Below are positions 42,657 through 51,688 of a stretch of DNA of 64,000 bases, one piece after another. This stretch comes from Mesorhizobium_L sp035547755 (GTDB lineage: Bacteria > Pseudomonadota > Alphaproteobacteria > Rhizobiales > Rhizobiaceae), in the NCBI GenBank assembly GCA_035547755.1, contig DASZUG010000071.1, positions 1 through 64,000 on the forward strand, written 5' to 3'. A program made the position numbers and the translations under genes. The notes beneath the pieces were generated by a model. It searched no databases. It was given only the letters and a program-made list of their open reading frames with translations, and had not been told where the DNA came from. How positions within the stretch are numbered: position 1 is the first letter of the stretch; each line of letters begins with the position of its first letter.

Positions 42657-43784
42657 ATGGACAAGGGAACCATCCTTCTCTCGGCGGGAGGAACGGGCGG
42701 GCATCTCTTTCCGGCCGAGGCGCTCGCCCATGAAATGACGGCGCGCGGCTGGGCCGTGCATCTCGCCACGGATGAACGGGCAGAGCGCTATGCCTCACGA
42801 TTCCCGGCGGAAGGCATTCACTCCATTGCGTCCGCGACTTTCGGCTCGCGCAATCCGCTTCACCTGACGCGCGCCGGGCTGACGCTGTGGCGTGGCTTCA
42901 GGCAAGCCTCGACGCTGTTGCAGCGGCTGAAACCGAAGGCGGTCATCGGCTTCGGCGGCTACCCGACCCTGCCGCCGCTCTATGCTGCGATTCGTCGCGG
43001 TCTGCCGACGCTTATCCATGAGCAGAACGCCGTCATGGGCCGCGCGAACAGGGCGCTCGCCGAACGCGTGACGGCGATCGCGGGAGGCTTCCTGCAAAAA
43101 GCGGAAGGAGCCGTGGCGGACAAGATCGTGGTCACCGGCAATCCCGTGCGGCCTGCCGTGATCGAGGCCGCGGCGACGCCTTACTTACCACCCACCAAGG
43201 ACGAAGCCTTTCATCTCCTTGTCTTCGGCGGCAGCCAGGGCGCGCAATTCTTCTCCGAGGCCGTTCCGCCCGCGATCGCGACCCTGCCGGAGATGAAGAA
43301 ACGGCGTATCGTGGTCACGCAACAGGCGCGCCCGGAAGACGAGGCGTCGGTCCGAAATCGCTACGAGCAGATGGGCGTGACCGCGGAAATCTCGCCATTT
43401 TTCTCCGATATGGCCAAGCGGATGGCCGCCGCACAACTCGTCCTTTCCCGTTCGGGCGCCTCGACCGTTTCGGAAATCGCGGTGATCGGCCGCCCCGCAT
43501 TTCTCGTTCCCTATCCCCACGCGCTCGATCACGACCAGGCAGCGAACGCGGCGGCGCTCGCGGCCGCCGGCGGTGCGGAGGTACATCGGCAGGAGACGCT
43601 TTCGGCCGCGCGGCTCGCCGGTCTGATCAATAGCGCGATGGAGGAACCGAAGCGCCTTTCGGCGATGGCGGCTTCCGCGAAATCGGTAGGCAGGCCGAAT
43701 GCGGCACAGTTGCTTGCAGACCTGGCAGAGGCTATTGCCGCGAGACGCGACATGCTCGATTTCAGGAAGGACCAGAACGCATGA
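42657..43784 (+). CDS. murG: Lipid II synthase MurG
   Basis: The 375-residue GT28 glycosyltransferase adds GlcNAc to lipid I at the inner membrane face. The N-terminal GGTGGHLFPAEALA loop, GFGGYPTLPP, HEQNAVMGRANRAL and the FGGSQGAQFF donor-site segment are diagnostic. Its ATG follows the ftsW TAA with no gap, and its end overlaps murC by four bases. Confidence 0.97.
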   Translation: MDKGTILLSAGGTGGHLFPAEALAHEMTARGWAVHLATDERAERYASRFPAEGIHSIASATFGSRNPLHLTRAGLTLWRGFRQASTLLQRLKPKAVIGFGGYPTLPPLYAAIRRGLPTLIHEQNAVMGRANRALAERVTAIAGGFLQKAEGAVADKIVVTGNPVRPAVIEAAATPYLPPTKDEAFHLLVFGGSQGAQFFSEAVPPAIATLPEMKKRRIVVTQQARPEDEASVRNRYEQMGVTAEISPFFSDMAKRMAAAQLVLSRSGASTVSEIAVIGRPAFLVPYPHALDHDQAANAAALAAAGGAEVHRQETLSAARLAGLINSAMEEPKRLSAMAASAKSVGRPNAAQLLADLAEAIAARRDMLDFRKDQNA

Positions 43785-45187
43785 AGATGCCGGAAACGAT
43801 CGGACTGGTGCATTTCATCGGCATCGGCGGCATCGGCATGAGCGGCATCGCCGAGGTGCTGCACAATCTCGGCTATAAGGTCCAGGGATCCGACCAGGCC
43901 GACAGCGCCAATGTGCAGCGGTTGCGGGAAAAAGGCATCGAGTGCTTCGTCGGGCATCGCGCCGAGAATCTCGGTGCGGCGGAGGTGGTCGTCGTCTCGA
44001 CCGCCATCAGGAAGACCAACCCTGAACTGGTCGCGGCGCGCGAAAAATTGCTGCCTGTCGTGCGGCGGGCCGAGATGCTTGCCGAACTGATGCGCTTCCG
44101 GCAGGCGATCGCGATCGGCGGCACGCATGGCAAGACGACCACCACGTCGATGGTGGCGACCCTTCTCGAAGCCGGTGGTCTCGATCCGACGGTCATCAAT
44201 GGCGGCATCATCAATGCCTATGGCACCAATGCGCGCATGGGCGAGGGCGAATGGATGGTGGTCGAGGCCGATGAGAGCGACGGTACATTCCTCAAGCTTC
44301 CAGCCGATATAGCGGTCGTCACCAATATCGATCCGGAGCATCTCGACCATTATGGCTCGTTCGATCGCGTGCGCGAGGCGTTTCGCAGCTTCGTGGAGAA
44401 TGTTCCCTTTTATGGTTTCGGCGTCATGTGCATCGACCATCCGGAGGTGCAGGCGCTGGTTTCCCGCATCGAGGACCGCCGCGTCATCACCTATGGCGAG
44501 AACCCGCAGGCCGATGTGCGCTTTGAGAACCGGCGCGCCGAGGGAACCGGCCAGCTTTTCGATGTCACTATCCGCGAACGCAAATCGGGCGATGTGGTGC
44601 GCATCGATGGGCTGAAGCTTCCCATGCCTGGCCGTCACAATGTTTCAAATGCGACCGCGGCGATCGCCGTCGCGCATGAATTGCAGCTGACTCCGGAGGA
44701 TATCCGCAAAGGGCTTTCCTCCTTCGGCGGCGTCAAACGCCGCTTCACGCCGACCGGCACATGGAACGGCGTGCAATTCTTCGACGATTACGGGCACCAT
44801 CCGGTGGAGATCAGGGCCGTGCTGCGCGCCGCGCGCGATGCCTGCAAGGGGCGTATCGTCGCGATAGCCCAGCCGCACCGCTACACGCGACTGCGCGATC
44901 TCTTCAGCGACTTCGCCGCCTGCTTCAACGAGGCCGATACGGTCTTGCTGGCGCCCGTCTATCCTGCCGGCGAGGACCCGATCGAAGGCGTGACATCGGA
45001 AGCGCTGGTCGCGCGCATGCGCACCGGCGGCCATCGCGACGCGCGTTTCATCAGGGGGCCGGAGGATATCGCGCCGATTGTGCGGGGCCTTGCGAAGGAG
45101 GGCGACTTCGTTGTTTTCCTCGGCGCCGGCAACATCACGCAATGGGCCTATGCGCTGCCGAAGGAATTGGCGGGAGGGACTTCTTGA
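43781..45187 (+). CDS. murC: UDP-MurNAc-L-alanine ligase MurC
   Basis: The 468-residue ligase adds L-alanine to UDP-MurNAc, the first peptide step. HFIGIGGIGMSGIAEVL, the GGTHGKTTTTSMV P-loop, EADESDGTF and DDYGHHPVEI are characteristic. It overlaps murG at its start and murB at its end. Confidence 0.97.
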   Translation: MKMPETIGLVHFIGIGGIGMSGIAEVLHNLGYKVQGSDQADSANVQRLREKGIECFVGHRAENLGAAEVVVVSTAIRKTNPELVAAREKLLPVVRRAEMLAELMRFRQAIAIGGTHGKTTTTSMVATLLEAGGLDPTVINGGIINAYGTNARMGEGEWMVVEADESDGTFLKLPADIAVVTNIDPEHLDHYGSFDRVREAFRSFVENVPFYGFGVMCIDHPEVQALVSRIEDRRVITYGENPQADVRFENRRAEGTGQLFDVTIRERKSGDVVRIDGLKLPMPGRHNVSNATAAIAVAHELQLTPEDIRKGLSSFGGVKRRFTPTGTWNGVQFFDDYGHHPVEIRAVLRAARDACKGRIVAIAQPHRYTRLRDLFSDFAACFNEADTVLLAPVYPAGEDPIEGVTSEALVARMRTGGHRDARFIRGPEDIAPIVRGLAKEGDFVVFLGAGNITQWAYALPKELAGGTS

Positions 45188-46146
45188 GAGGCGATGCCCT
45201 TCTTGCAAGCCTTGGCGGGGCGTTGTCGCAAGTGCGGGGGCGGATCACGCCCGATGCCGAGATGGACAAGATCACCTGGTTTCGCGCCGGCGGCTTGGCG
45301 GATATTCTCTACCAGCCGGCCGACGAGGACGATCTCAGGCTCTTCCTGAAATCACTTCCCCCGGAAATCCCTGTAACGGTCGTCGGCATCGGATCGAACC
45401 TGCTCGTCCGCGAAGACGGCATCAGGGGCGTCGTGATCCGGCTTTCCGCGAAAGGGTTCGGCGACGCGAGGCCGGTTTCGGCGACGCGCCTTGCCGTCGG
45501 CGCCGCCATTCCCGACAAGAGGGTGGCCGCGCTGGCGCTTGAAGCCGGGATAGGAGGCTTTCACTTTTATCACGGCATACCGGGAGGGATCGGCGGGGCG
45601 CTCAGGATGAACGCCGGCGCCAACGGCGTCGAAACCGCCGCGCGCGTTGTCGAGGTGCGGGCGATCGACCGCAAAGGCGAACTGCATATCCTATCGAACG
45701 CGGCAATGGGCTATGCCTATCGCAGTTCAATGGCGCCGAAGGACCTGATCTTCACCTCTGCCGTGCTCGAGGGCTACGCGGAAGCCAAGGCGGCGATCAA
45801 GGCGGAGATGGATGCCGTGCAGCACCACAGGGAGACAGTTCAGCCGATCCGGGAGAAGACGGGCGGATCGACTTTCAAGAACCCGCCCGGTACGTCCGCC
45901 TGGAAGGAGATCGACAAGGCCGGCTGCCGGGGCCTGATGATCGGTGGCGCGCAGATGTCCCCGATGCACTGCAATTTCATGATCAATACGGGTTCGGCGA
46001 CCGGATACGACCTCGAATATCTCGGCGAGACGGTGAGGGCGCGCGTTCTCGAACATTCCGGCATCAGGCTCGAATGGGAGATCAAGCGGATCGGCGCGTT
46101 CAAGGAAGGACGCGCCGTAGAGGAATTCCTCGGCCAGATGCTCTGA
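45184..46146 (+). CDS. murB: UDP-N-acetylenolpyruvoylglucosamine reductase MurB
   Basis: The 320-residue flavoprotein reduces UDP-GlcNAc-enolpyruvate to UDP-MurNAc with NADPH. FAD-binding motifs WFRAGGLAD, GIGSNLLVR and HGIPGGIGGALRMNAG are intact. It is the shorter type II form with GGSTFKNPPG. The start is a TTG at 45184 overlapping the murC stop as TTGA, with GGGAGGGA four to five bases upstream. This non-ATG start is the only one that keeps the N-terminus near the family. Confidence 0.95.
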   Translation: MRGDALLASLGGALSQVRGRITPDAEMDKITWFRAGGLADILYQPADEDDLRLFLKSLPPEIPVTVVGIGSNLLVREDGIRGVVIRLSAKGFGDARPVSATRLAVGAAIPDKRVAALALEAGIGGFHFYHGIPGGIGGALRMNAGANGVETAARVVEVRAIDRKGELHILSNAAMGYAYRSSMAPKDLIFTSAVLEGYAEAKAAIKAEMDAVQHHRETVQPIREKTGGSTFKNPPGTSAWKEIDKAGCRGLMIGGAQMSPMHCNFMINTGSATGYDLEYLGETVRARVLEHSGIRLEWEIKRIGAFKEGRAVEEFLGQML

Positions 46147-46371
46147 GAGACCATTTGATAAATCCGTGAGGCCGGGCTTCAAACAGCGCCCGACTGCGAT
46201 CCGGTGCTCGTCTGACGCCGTTTTCGCCTCGGCCGGACGGTTTCTCAAACGCTCTCCAAGCGCGCTTGCGGCTGACAAATTCGCGCCATTGTCGAAAAAA
46301 GTGAATCGCATCGAATCCTGCGCTCTTGCCACGGAATCAACTCTCTGATTCTTTGGGGTGAAAGCGTTTCC

Positions 46372-46446
46372 TGATTTGAGTCGTCCGACGCGTCTTAGCG
46401 TTTTCAACCTGGGGGTCGTTGCCCCGGGGGACTCGGACTCAAATCA
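46372..46446. other. Long inverted repeat upstream of ddl
   Basis: Perfect 11-base arms TGATTTGAGTC (46372-46382) and GACTCAAATCA (46436-46446) enclose 53 bases. With a two-base bulge, pairing extends by CCGA/TCGG. The loop contains the GC-rich CTGGGGG-TCGTTG-CCCCGGGG, able to form a second hairpin. The element lies 85 bases before the ddl start, in a 384-base gap that is the only long break in the mraZ-ftsZ block. It may be an RNA leader, an attenuator or a regulatory site; nothing in the sequence decides which. Confidence 0.6.
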
Positions 46447-46530
46447 ATGGAAACGTTGAACGGGTCGGTCCTGCCTGCGACGAGGTGGGGCTTGACCGTC
46501 GCCCGGCGCCAAAGGGGAAGACGAGGGCAG

Positions 46531-47457
46531 ATGTCGAAGAAGCACGTTGCCGTATTGATGGGAGGAATTTCCTCCGAACGGCCGGTCAGCCTGTCTTCCG
46601 GAACGGCGTGCGCGGACGCGTTGGAGGCTGAGGGCTATCGGGTCACGCGCATCGATGTCGATCGCGATATCGCGAAGGTTTTGGCGGATCTCGGGCCGGA
46701 CGTTGCGTTCAATGCCCTGCACGGTCCCTTCGGCGAGGACGGCACGATCCAGGGCGTGCTCGAATATCTGGGCATTCCCTACACCCATTCGGGTGTGCTC
46801 GCCTCCGCGCTCGCGATGAACAAGGAGCAGGCGAAGAAGGTTGCGGCCGTGGCAGGCATTCCGATTGCGGATGGGAAGGTGCTCGATCGCTTTTCGATCG
46901 GGCCGGAACATCCGATGGCGCCGCCCTATGTGGTCAAGCCCGTCAGTGAAGGATCGAGCTTCGGCGTCGTCATCGTCAAGGAGGATCAGTCGCATCCGCC
47001 CCAGGTCGTCACGTCTTCGGAATGGAAATACGGCGATGCCGTCATGGTGGAGCGCTACATCCACGGCCGCGAACTGACCTGTGCGGTGATGGGCGATGTG
47101 GCTCTTGGCGTGACCGAGATCATCCCCGTCGGCCATTCCTTCTACGATTATGACGCGAAATATGTCCGTGGCGGATCAAAACACGAATGCCCGGCAAAAA
47201 TTTCACCGAATATTTACCAAAAAATACAGACACTCAGCCTGAAGGCTCACAAAGCGATTGGCTGCCGGGGCGTATCCAGATCCGACTTCCGTTACGACGA
47301 CCGCTATTCGGAGAACGGCGAGCTCGTCTGGATCGAGATCAATACCCAACCCGGAATGACGCCGACGTCGCTCGTGCCAGAAATTGCCGCCGAAGCGGGT
47401 CACTCATTCGGCGAACTGTTGAGTTGGATGGTGGAGGACGCTTCGTGTCTTCGTTGA
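46531..47457 (+). CDS. ddl: D-alanine-D-alanine ligase
   Basis: The 308-residue ATP-grasp enzyme makes D-Ala-D-Ala for MurF. VLMGGISSERPVSLSSG, NALHGPFGEDGTIQGVLE, the KPVSEGSSFGV loop, and the C-terminal EINTQPGMTPTSLVPE metal-binding motif are complete. Its size and N-terminus match DdlB. The ATG at 46531 follows GAGGGCAG. It overlaps ftsQ by 13 bases. This is the first gene after the long inverted repeat. Confidence 0.95.
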   Translation: MSKKHVAVLMGGISSERPVSLSSGTACADALEAEGYRVTRIDVDRDIAKVLADLGPDVAFNALHGPFGEDGTIQGVLEYLGIPYTHSGVLASALAMNKEQAKKVAAVAGIPIADGKVLDRFSIGPEHPMAPPYVVKPVSEGSSFGVVIVKEDQSHPPQVVTSSEWKYGDAVMVERYIHGRELTCAVMGDVALGVTEIIPVGHSFYDYDAKYVRGGSKHECPAKISPNIYQKIQTLSLKAHKAIGCRGVSRSDFRYDDRYSENGELVWIEINTQPGMTPTSLVPEIAAEAGHSFGELLSWMVEDASCLR

Positions 47458-48359
47458 TGTCGGGAAGGCCAGGTTGGAGCGGCGGCGTCCTCTCCGGCGA
47501 TTTGCGCGTCCTGCCGTCCTGGCTGCGCCGCCCCGTTCGTTTCTTCGGACGGCTTATGGACGGCACGATCGTCCTGCCCCGCTTTTCGGCGACGATCGCC
47601 ACGGCCATGCTTTTCGGCGCGACCGGCCTCTACGGCTCCTGGGCGGGCGGCCATATGCCGGCGATCGTGCAGGCGGTCACGTCGCGGACCGGTTTCGCCT
47701 TGGCGCAAGTCCATATCAGCGGCAACCGCCAAACCTCCGAAATCGACGTGCTCGACAAGATCGGGCTCGATGGCTGGACATCCATGATCGGCTTCAATGC
47801 GAGGAGCGCGCGCGAGCGCATTGCCGAGTTGCCCTGGGTGCAGGCTGTGTCGGTGCAGAAGGTCTATCCTTCGACCGTCAATGTTCGGATCGTGGAGAAG
47901 AAGCCCTTTGCCATTTGGCAGCATGACGACCAACTGTCCCTCATCGAGAAGGACGGGGCAGTCATCGCGCCCTATTCCAATTCCGCTTTCGCGCATCTGC
48001 CCCTGGTCGTCGGGGATGGCGGGCCTCAGAAGGCGAGCACGATCATTGCCAAGGTTGCCGCCTATCCGCGGCTGGCGGCGCTGGTGCGCGGTTATGTCCG
48101 TGTCGGCGACCGGCGCTGGGATCTCAGCCTGTCAAACGGAATCACCATAAAGCTCCCCGAGGACGATGGGGACGACGCGCTCGCCGATATCGAGAAGATG
48201 GACAGCAAGGATCATCTCCTTTCGAAGGACATCATCGCCGTCGATATGCGCGGGCCCGACAGGATCGTCGTTCAGCTTTCCCCCGACGCATTCAAGGAGA
48301 GGCAGGCGGCATTGAAAGAGCGCGACAAGCAATTGCGCAAGAAGGAGCGCAACACATGA
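47445..48359 (+). CDS. ftsQ: Cell division protein FtsQ
   Basis: The 304-residue bitopic protein has a cytoplasmic part, one membrane span (about residues 50-70), a POTRA domain (FALAQVHISGNRQTSEIDVLDKIGL) and the FtsQ domain, with WVQAVSVQKVYPSTVNVRIVEKKPFAIW. It recruits FtsB/FtsL at the divisome. The GTG at 47445 has GGAGGA six bases upstream; a TTG at 47454 and an ATG at 47457 are alternatives. It overlaps ddl and ftsA. Confidence 0.94.
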   Translation: MSSLMSGRPGWSGGVLSGDLRVLPSWLRRPVRFFGRLMDGTIVLPRFSATIATAMLFGATGLYGSWAGGHMPAIVQAVTSRTGFALAQVHISGNRQTSEIDVLDKIGLDGWTSMIGFNARSARERIAELPWVQAVSVQKVYPSTVNVRIVEKKPFAIWQHDDQLSLIEKDGAVIAPYSNSAFAHLPLVVGDGGPQKASTIIAKVAAYPRLAALVRGYVRVGDRRWDLSLSNGITIKLPEDDGDDALADIEKMDSKDHLLSKDIIAVDMRGPDRIVVQLSPDAFKERQAALKERDKQLRKKERNT

Positions 48360-49666
48360 GCTGGCTTGTCGGGCAACAGGACGGAGCTTCGCGGCGCGCC
48401 GGCGTGCTGACCGTGCTCGATATCGGGTCGAGCAAGATCTGCTGCATTATCGCGCGCCTGAAGCCGTGCGAGGAAAACCAGCAGCTTCACGGCCGCACGC
48501 ACAAGATCCAGGTTCTCGGTATCGGTCATCAGAAGTCGCGCGGCGTGAAATCGGGCGTGGTGATCGATCTCGATCGCGCAGAGCAGGCTATCCGGCTTGC
48601 TGTCGACGCGGCGGAGCGCATGGCGCGACTGACCATCGATTCGCTGATCGTCAACGTGTCGGCCGGCCGGCTGAAAAGCGAAAGCTTTTCCGCCACCGTC
48701 AATCTGGGCGGGCATGAGGTGGATGCCTCCGACATCAAGCGCGTCTTGACCGCGGGCGCCAAACAGGTGCTTCGCGCCGAGCGGCAGGTGGTGCATTCGC
48801 TTCCCGTCGCGTTCTCGCTCGATACGGAGCGCGGCGTGCGTGATCCGAGGGGGATGATCGGTGATGGGCTCGGCGTGGATATGCATGTCCTCTCGGGCGA
48901 TGCGGCGCCGCTGCGCAATCTCGAACTGGCGGTGAACCGCTGCCATCTTTCGGTCGAGCGGATGGTGGCCACGCCCTATGCGAGCGGGCTCTCCACGCTT
49001 GTCCATGACGAGGCGGAGATGGGTGCGGCCTGCATCGATATGGGCGGCGGCACCACGACCATGTCGATCTTCGCCGAGGGCAAGTTCGTCTATGCCGACG
49101 TCATGCCGATCGGCGGCAACCATGTCACGCTCGACATGGCGAAGGGACTCTCGACACGGATCGAGGATGCGGAAAGGCTCAAGGTCATGCATGGTTCGGC
49201 CTTGCCTGCCAGCGTGGACGATCGCGACATCGTTTCGGTCCAGCCGATCGGCGGCGACGAATCCGACGTTCCGGTCCAGGTTCCCCGCTCCGTCATGACG
49301 CGCATCATCCGGGCGCGCATCGACGAGACGCTCGAAATCATCCGTGACCGGCTGAACCGCTCCGGTTACGGCAACAATGTCGGCAAGCGCGTGGTCCTGA
49401 CGGGCGGCGCGAGCCAATTGACGGGACTGCCCGAAGCGGCACGGCGTATTCTCGGACGCAATGTCCGGATCGGCCGTCCGCTCGGTGTCGCCGGTCTTCC
49501 GGAAGCGGCGAAAGGACCGGCATTCGCGGCAGCGGTCGGATTGATGATCTATCCGCAGGTCGCGGCGTTCGAGAGTAAGTTTGCGGCGGGCGCGTTCAGT
49601 CAGCGCATGACCGGCACAGGGGGCCGGCTGCACCGCATGAGTCAGTGGTTACGGGATAGTTTTTAG
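48356..49666 (+). CDS. ftsA: Cell division protein FtsA
   Basis: The 436-residue actin-like ATPase anchors FtsZ filaments to the membrane. Phosphate-binding motifs LDIGSSKICC and CIDMGGGTTTMSIF are present, with the SHS2-type 1C subdomain between them and the C-terminal amphipathic helix (RLHRMSQWLRDSF) that binds membrane. It overlaps ftsQ by four bases and is 66 bases before ftsZ. Confidence 0.97.
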   Translation: MSWLVGQQDGASRRAGVLTVLDIGSSKICCIIARLKPCEENQQLHGRTHKIQVLGIGHQKSRGVKSGVVIDLDRAEQAIRLAVDAAERMARLTIDSLIVNVSAGRLKSESFSATVNLGGHEVDASDIKRVLTAGAKQVLRAERQVVHSLPVAFSLDTERGVRDPRGMIGDGLGVDMHVLSGDAAPLRNLELAVNRCHLSVERMVATPYASGLSTLVHDEAEMGAACIDMGGGTTTMSIFAEGKFVYADVMPIGGNHVTLDMAKGLSTRIEDAERLKVMHGSALPASVDDRDIVSVQPIGGDESDVPVQVPRSVMTRIIRARIDETLEIIRDRLNRSGYGNNVGKRVVLTGGASQLTGLPEAARRILGRNVRIGRPLGVAGLPEAAKGPAFAAAVGLMIYPQVAAFESKFAAGAFSQRMTGTGGRLHRMSQWLRDSF

Positions 49667-49732
49667 TTCAACGGGGTGGGTCCCAGCGTCGCCGGTATGG
49701 CTGCGCGGCAGAATAGGCAAAGGACGAGGACA

Positions 49733-51406
49733 ATGACGATCAATCTGCAGAAGCCGGACATTACCGAGCTGAAGCCGCGCATCACCGTTTTCGGTGTTGG
49801 CGGAGGGGGTGGCAATGCCGTCAACAACATGATCACGGCGGGCCTGCGCGGCGTCGAGTTCGTCGTGGCCAATACCGACGCGCAGGCGCTCACCATGTCG
49901 AAGTCGGAGCGGCTGATCCAACTCGGCGCTCATGTGACCGAGGGGCTCGGCGCGGGTTCGCAGCCGGAAGTGGGACGGGCCGCGGCGGAAGAGTGCATCG
50001 ACGAGATCGTCGATCACCTCTCCAATACGCATATGTGCTTCGTCACCGCCGGAATGGGCGGCGGCACCGGAACGGGCGCGGCGCCGGTCGTCGCCAGGGC
50101 TGCTCGGGAGAAAGGCATATTGACTGTCGGCGTCGTCACCAAGCCGTTCCATTTCGAGGGTCAGCGGCGCATGAAGACCGCCGATCTCGGCATCGAGGAA
50201 CTGCAGAAATGCGTCGATACGCTGATCGTGATCCCGAATCAGAATCTCTTCAGGATCGCCAATGACAAGACCACCTTCGCCGATGCTTTCGCGATGGCGG
50301 ACCAGGTGCTCTATTCAGGTGTCGCCTGCATCACCGACCTGATGGTGAAGGAAGGCCTGATCAATCTCGATTTCGCCGATGTCCGCTCCGTCATGCGCGA
50401 GATGGGCAAGGCGATGATGGGAACGGGCGAAGCCTCGGGCGAGGGACGCGCCATGGCGGCGGCGGAGGCGGCAATCGCCAACCCGCTTCTCGACGAGACC
50501 TCGATGAAGGGCGCCAAGGGCCTGCTGATCTCGATTACCGGCGGCCGCGATCTCACCCTCTTCGAGGTGGATGAGGCAGCGACCCGCATCCGCGAGGAAG
50601 TCGACCAGGACGCCAACATCATTCTCGGCGCGACTTTCGACGAGGAGTTGGAAGGGGTCATCCGCGTGTCGGTCGTCGCCACCGGCATCGACAAGCTCGC
50701 TTCCGACATGGCGCCCCAGCCGCTTCCGGTCCGCCAGGCCGCGCCCAAGCCGATTGCGCAGCGTCCGGCCGCCGACGTCCGTCCGGCCGCTCCGATCGCC
50801 CAACCGGCTCAAGAAGTGGCTCGTGCCGAAGCCAGGCCGATAAGTGACCCGATCGCGGAGACGATCCGCATGGCTGAGGCGGCGTCTCAACCGGCTCCCC
50901 AGGCCGCAACCGAGGAGTTCCGGCCGCAGAGCAGGATCTTCCAGGCGCCTCCGGCTCCTGAATATCACCCGCAGCAGACGGTTGCTCAACCCGCGCCTGC
51001 CCCGGCGCCGGCCGCGGCGCCGATCCCGGCGCAGCCTGTCGCTTCCGCACCACGCATGCCGCGTGTCGAGGACTTCCCGCCGGCGGTGCGCGCCGAACTC
51101 GAGGCCAGCCGTCAGCCCGCCGCCGAACAGGAGGACCGGGGGCCGATGGGTCTCCTGAAGCGCCTGACGCATGGCCTTTCGCGCCGCGAGGAAGAGCCGG
51201 CGAGGCTCCAGCCGGCGCAGCCGCGCGAGCCGAAGCTTCGTCAGCCCGCGCCCGAGGCGCGCCGCCTGTCGAGCCAGGACCCGCAGGTCTATGCGCCTCG
51301 CCGTGGGCAACTCGATGACCATGGCCGCGTCGCCCAGCAGCCGAGGACGGCGCATGAGGACGACCAGCTCGAAATTCCTGCTTTCCTGCGGCGCCAGGCA
51401 AACTGA
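49733..51406 (+). CDS. ftsZ: Cell division GTPase FtsZ
   Basis: The 557-residue tubulin homologue forms the Z-ring. GVGGGGGNAVNNM, the GGGTGTGAAP GTP-binding loop and NLDFADVRSVM (T7 region) lie in the first 320 residues. A long Pro/Ala/Gln-rich linker (about 325-540) follows, typical of rhizobial FtsZ, and the conserved FtsA-binding tail DQLEIPAFLRRQAN closes the protein. The ATG at 49733 with AGGACGAGGACA upstream is preferred over an earlier frame extension. A strong terminator follows. Confidence 0.97.
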   Translation: MTINLQKPDITELKPRITVFGVGGGGGNAVNNMITAGLRGVEFVVANTDAQALTMSKSERLIQLGAHVTEGLGAGSQPEVGRAAAEECIDEIVDHLSNTHMCFVTAGMGGGTGTGAAPVVARAAREKGILTVGVVTKPFHFEGQRRMKTADLGIEELQKCVDTLIVIPNQNLFRIANDKTTFADAFAMADQVLYSGVACITDLMVKEGLINLDFADVRSVMREMGKAMMGTGEASGEGRAMAAAEAAIANPLLDETSMKGAKGLLISITGGRDLTLFEVDEAATRIREEVDQDANIILGATFDEELEGVIRVSVVATGIDKLASDMAPQPLPVRQAAPKPIAQRPAADVRPAAPIAQPAQEVARAEARPISDPIAETIRMAEAASQPAPQAATEEFRPQSRIFQAPPAPEYHPQQTVAQPAPAPAPAAAPIPAQPVASAPRMPRVEDFPPAVRAELEASRQPAAEQEDRGPMGLLKRLTHGLSRREEEPARLQPAQPREPKLRQPAPEARRLSSQDPQVYAPRRGQLDDHGRVAQQPRTAHEDDQLEIPAFLRRQAN

Positions 51407-51434
51407 CAGCATTACAAAGCAGCACGAAATGTGA

Positions 51435-51464
51435 GGGCAGAAGTCTCGACTTCTGCCCTTTTTT
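51435..51464 (+). terminator. Rho-independent terminator after ftsZ
   Basis: A perfect 11-base-pair stem GGGCAGAAGTC/GACTTCTGCCC with a two-base TC spacer is followed by TTTTTT. It lies 29 bases after the ftsZ stop and is the strongest intrinsic terminator in the window, marking the end of the division operon. Confidence 0.93.
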
Positions 51465-51688
51465 GTGAAAAAAAAGGGAATAAAAACAGGCGCTTGAATT
51501 TAAGTGGCGCAAATCGTTCCTGTAACACGGGGTAAAAAACCGTGATTTGGTGTGCCCCTTTGCGGCTACTATGTTCCGGCCCGAATAAAGTTGGGACTGG
51601 AGATTCTTTGGGGTTGTTTCTCCTCCCGGCGATAAGAATATCTGCTTCATTCCGCTTCACCGAAGGGCGGAATTGATTGGTGCGGGTC

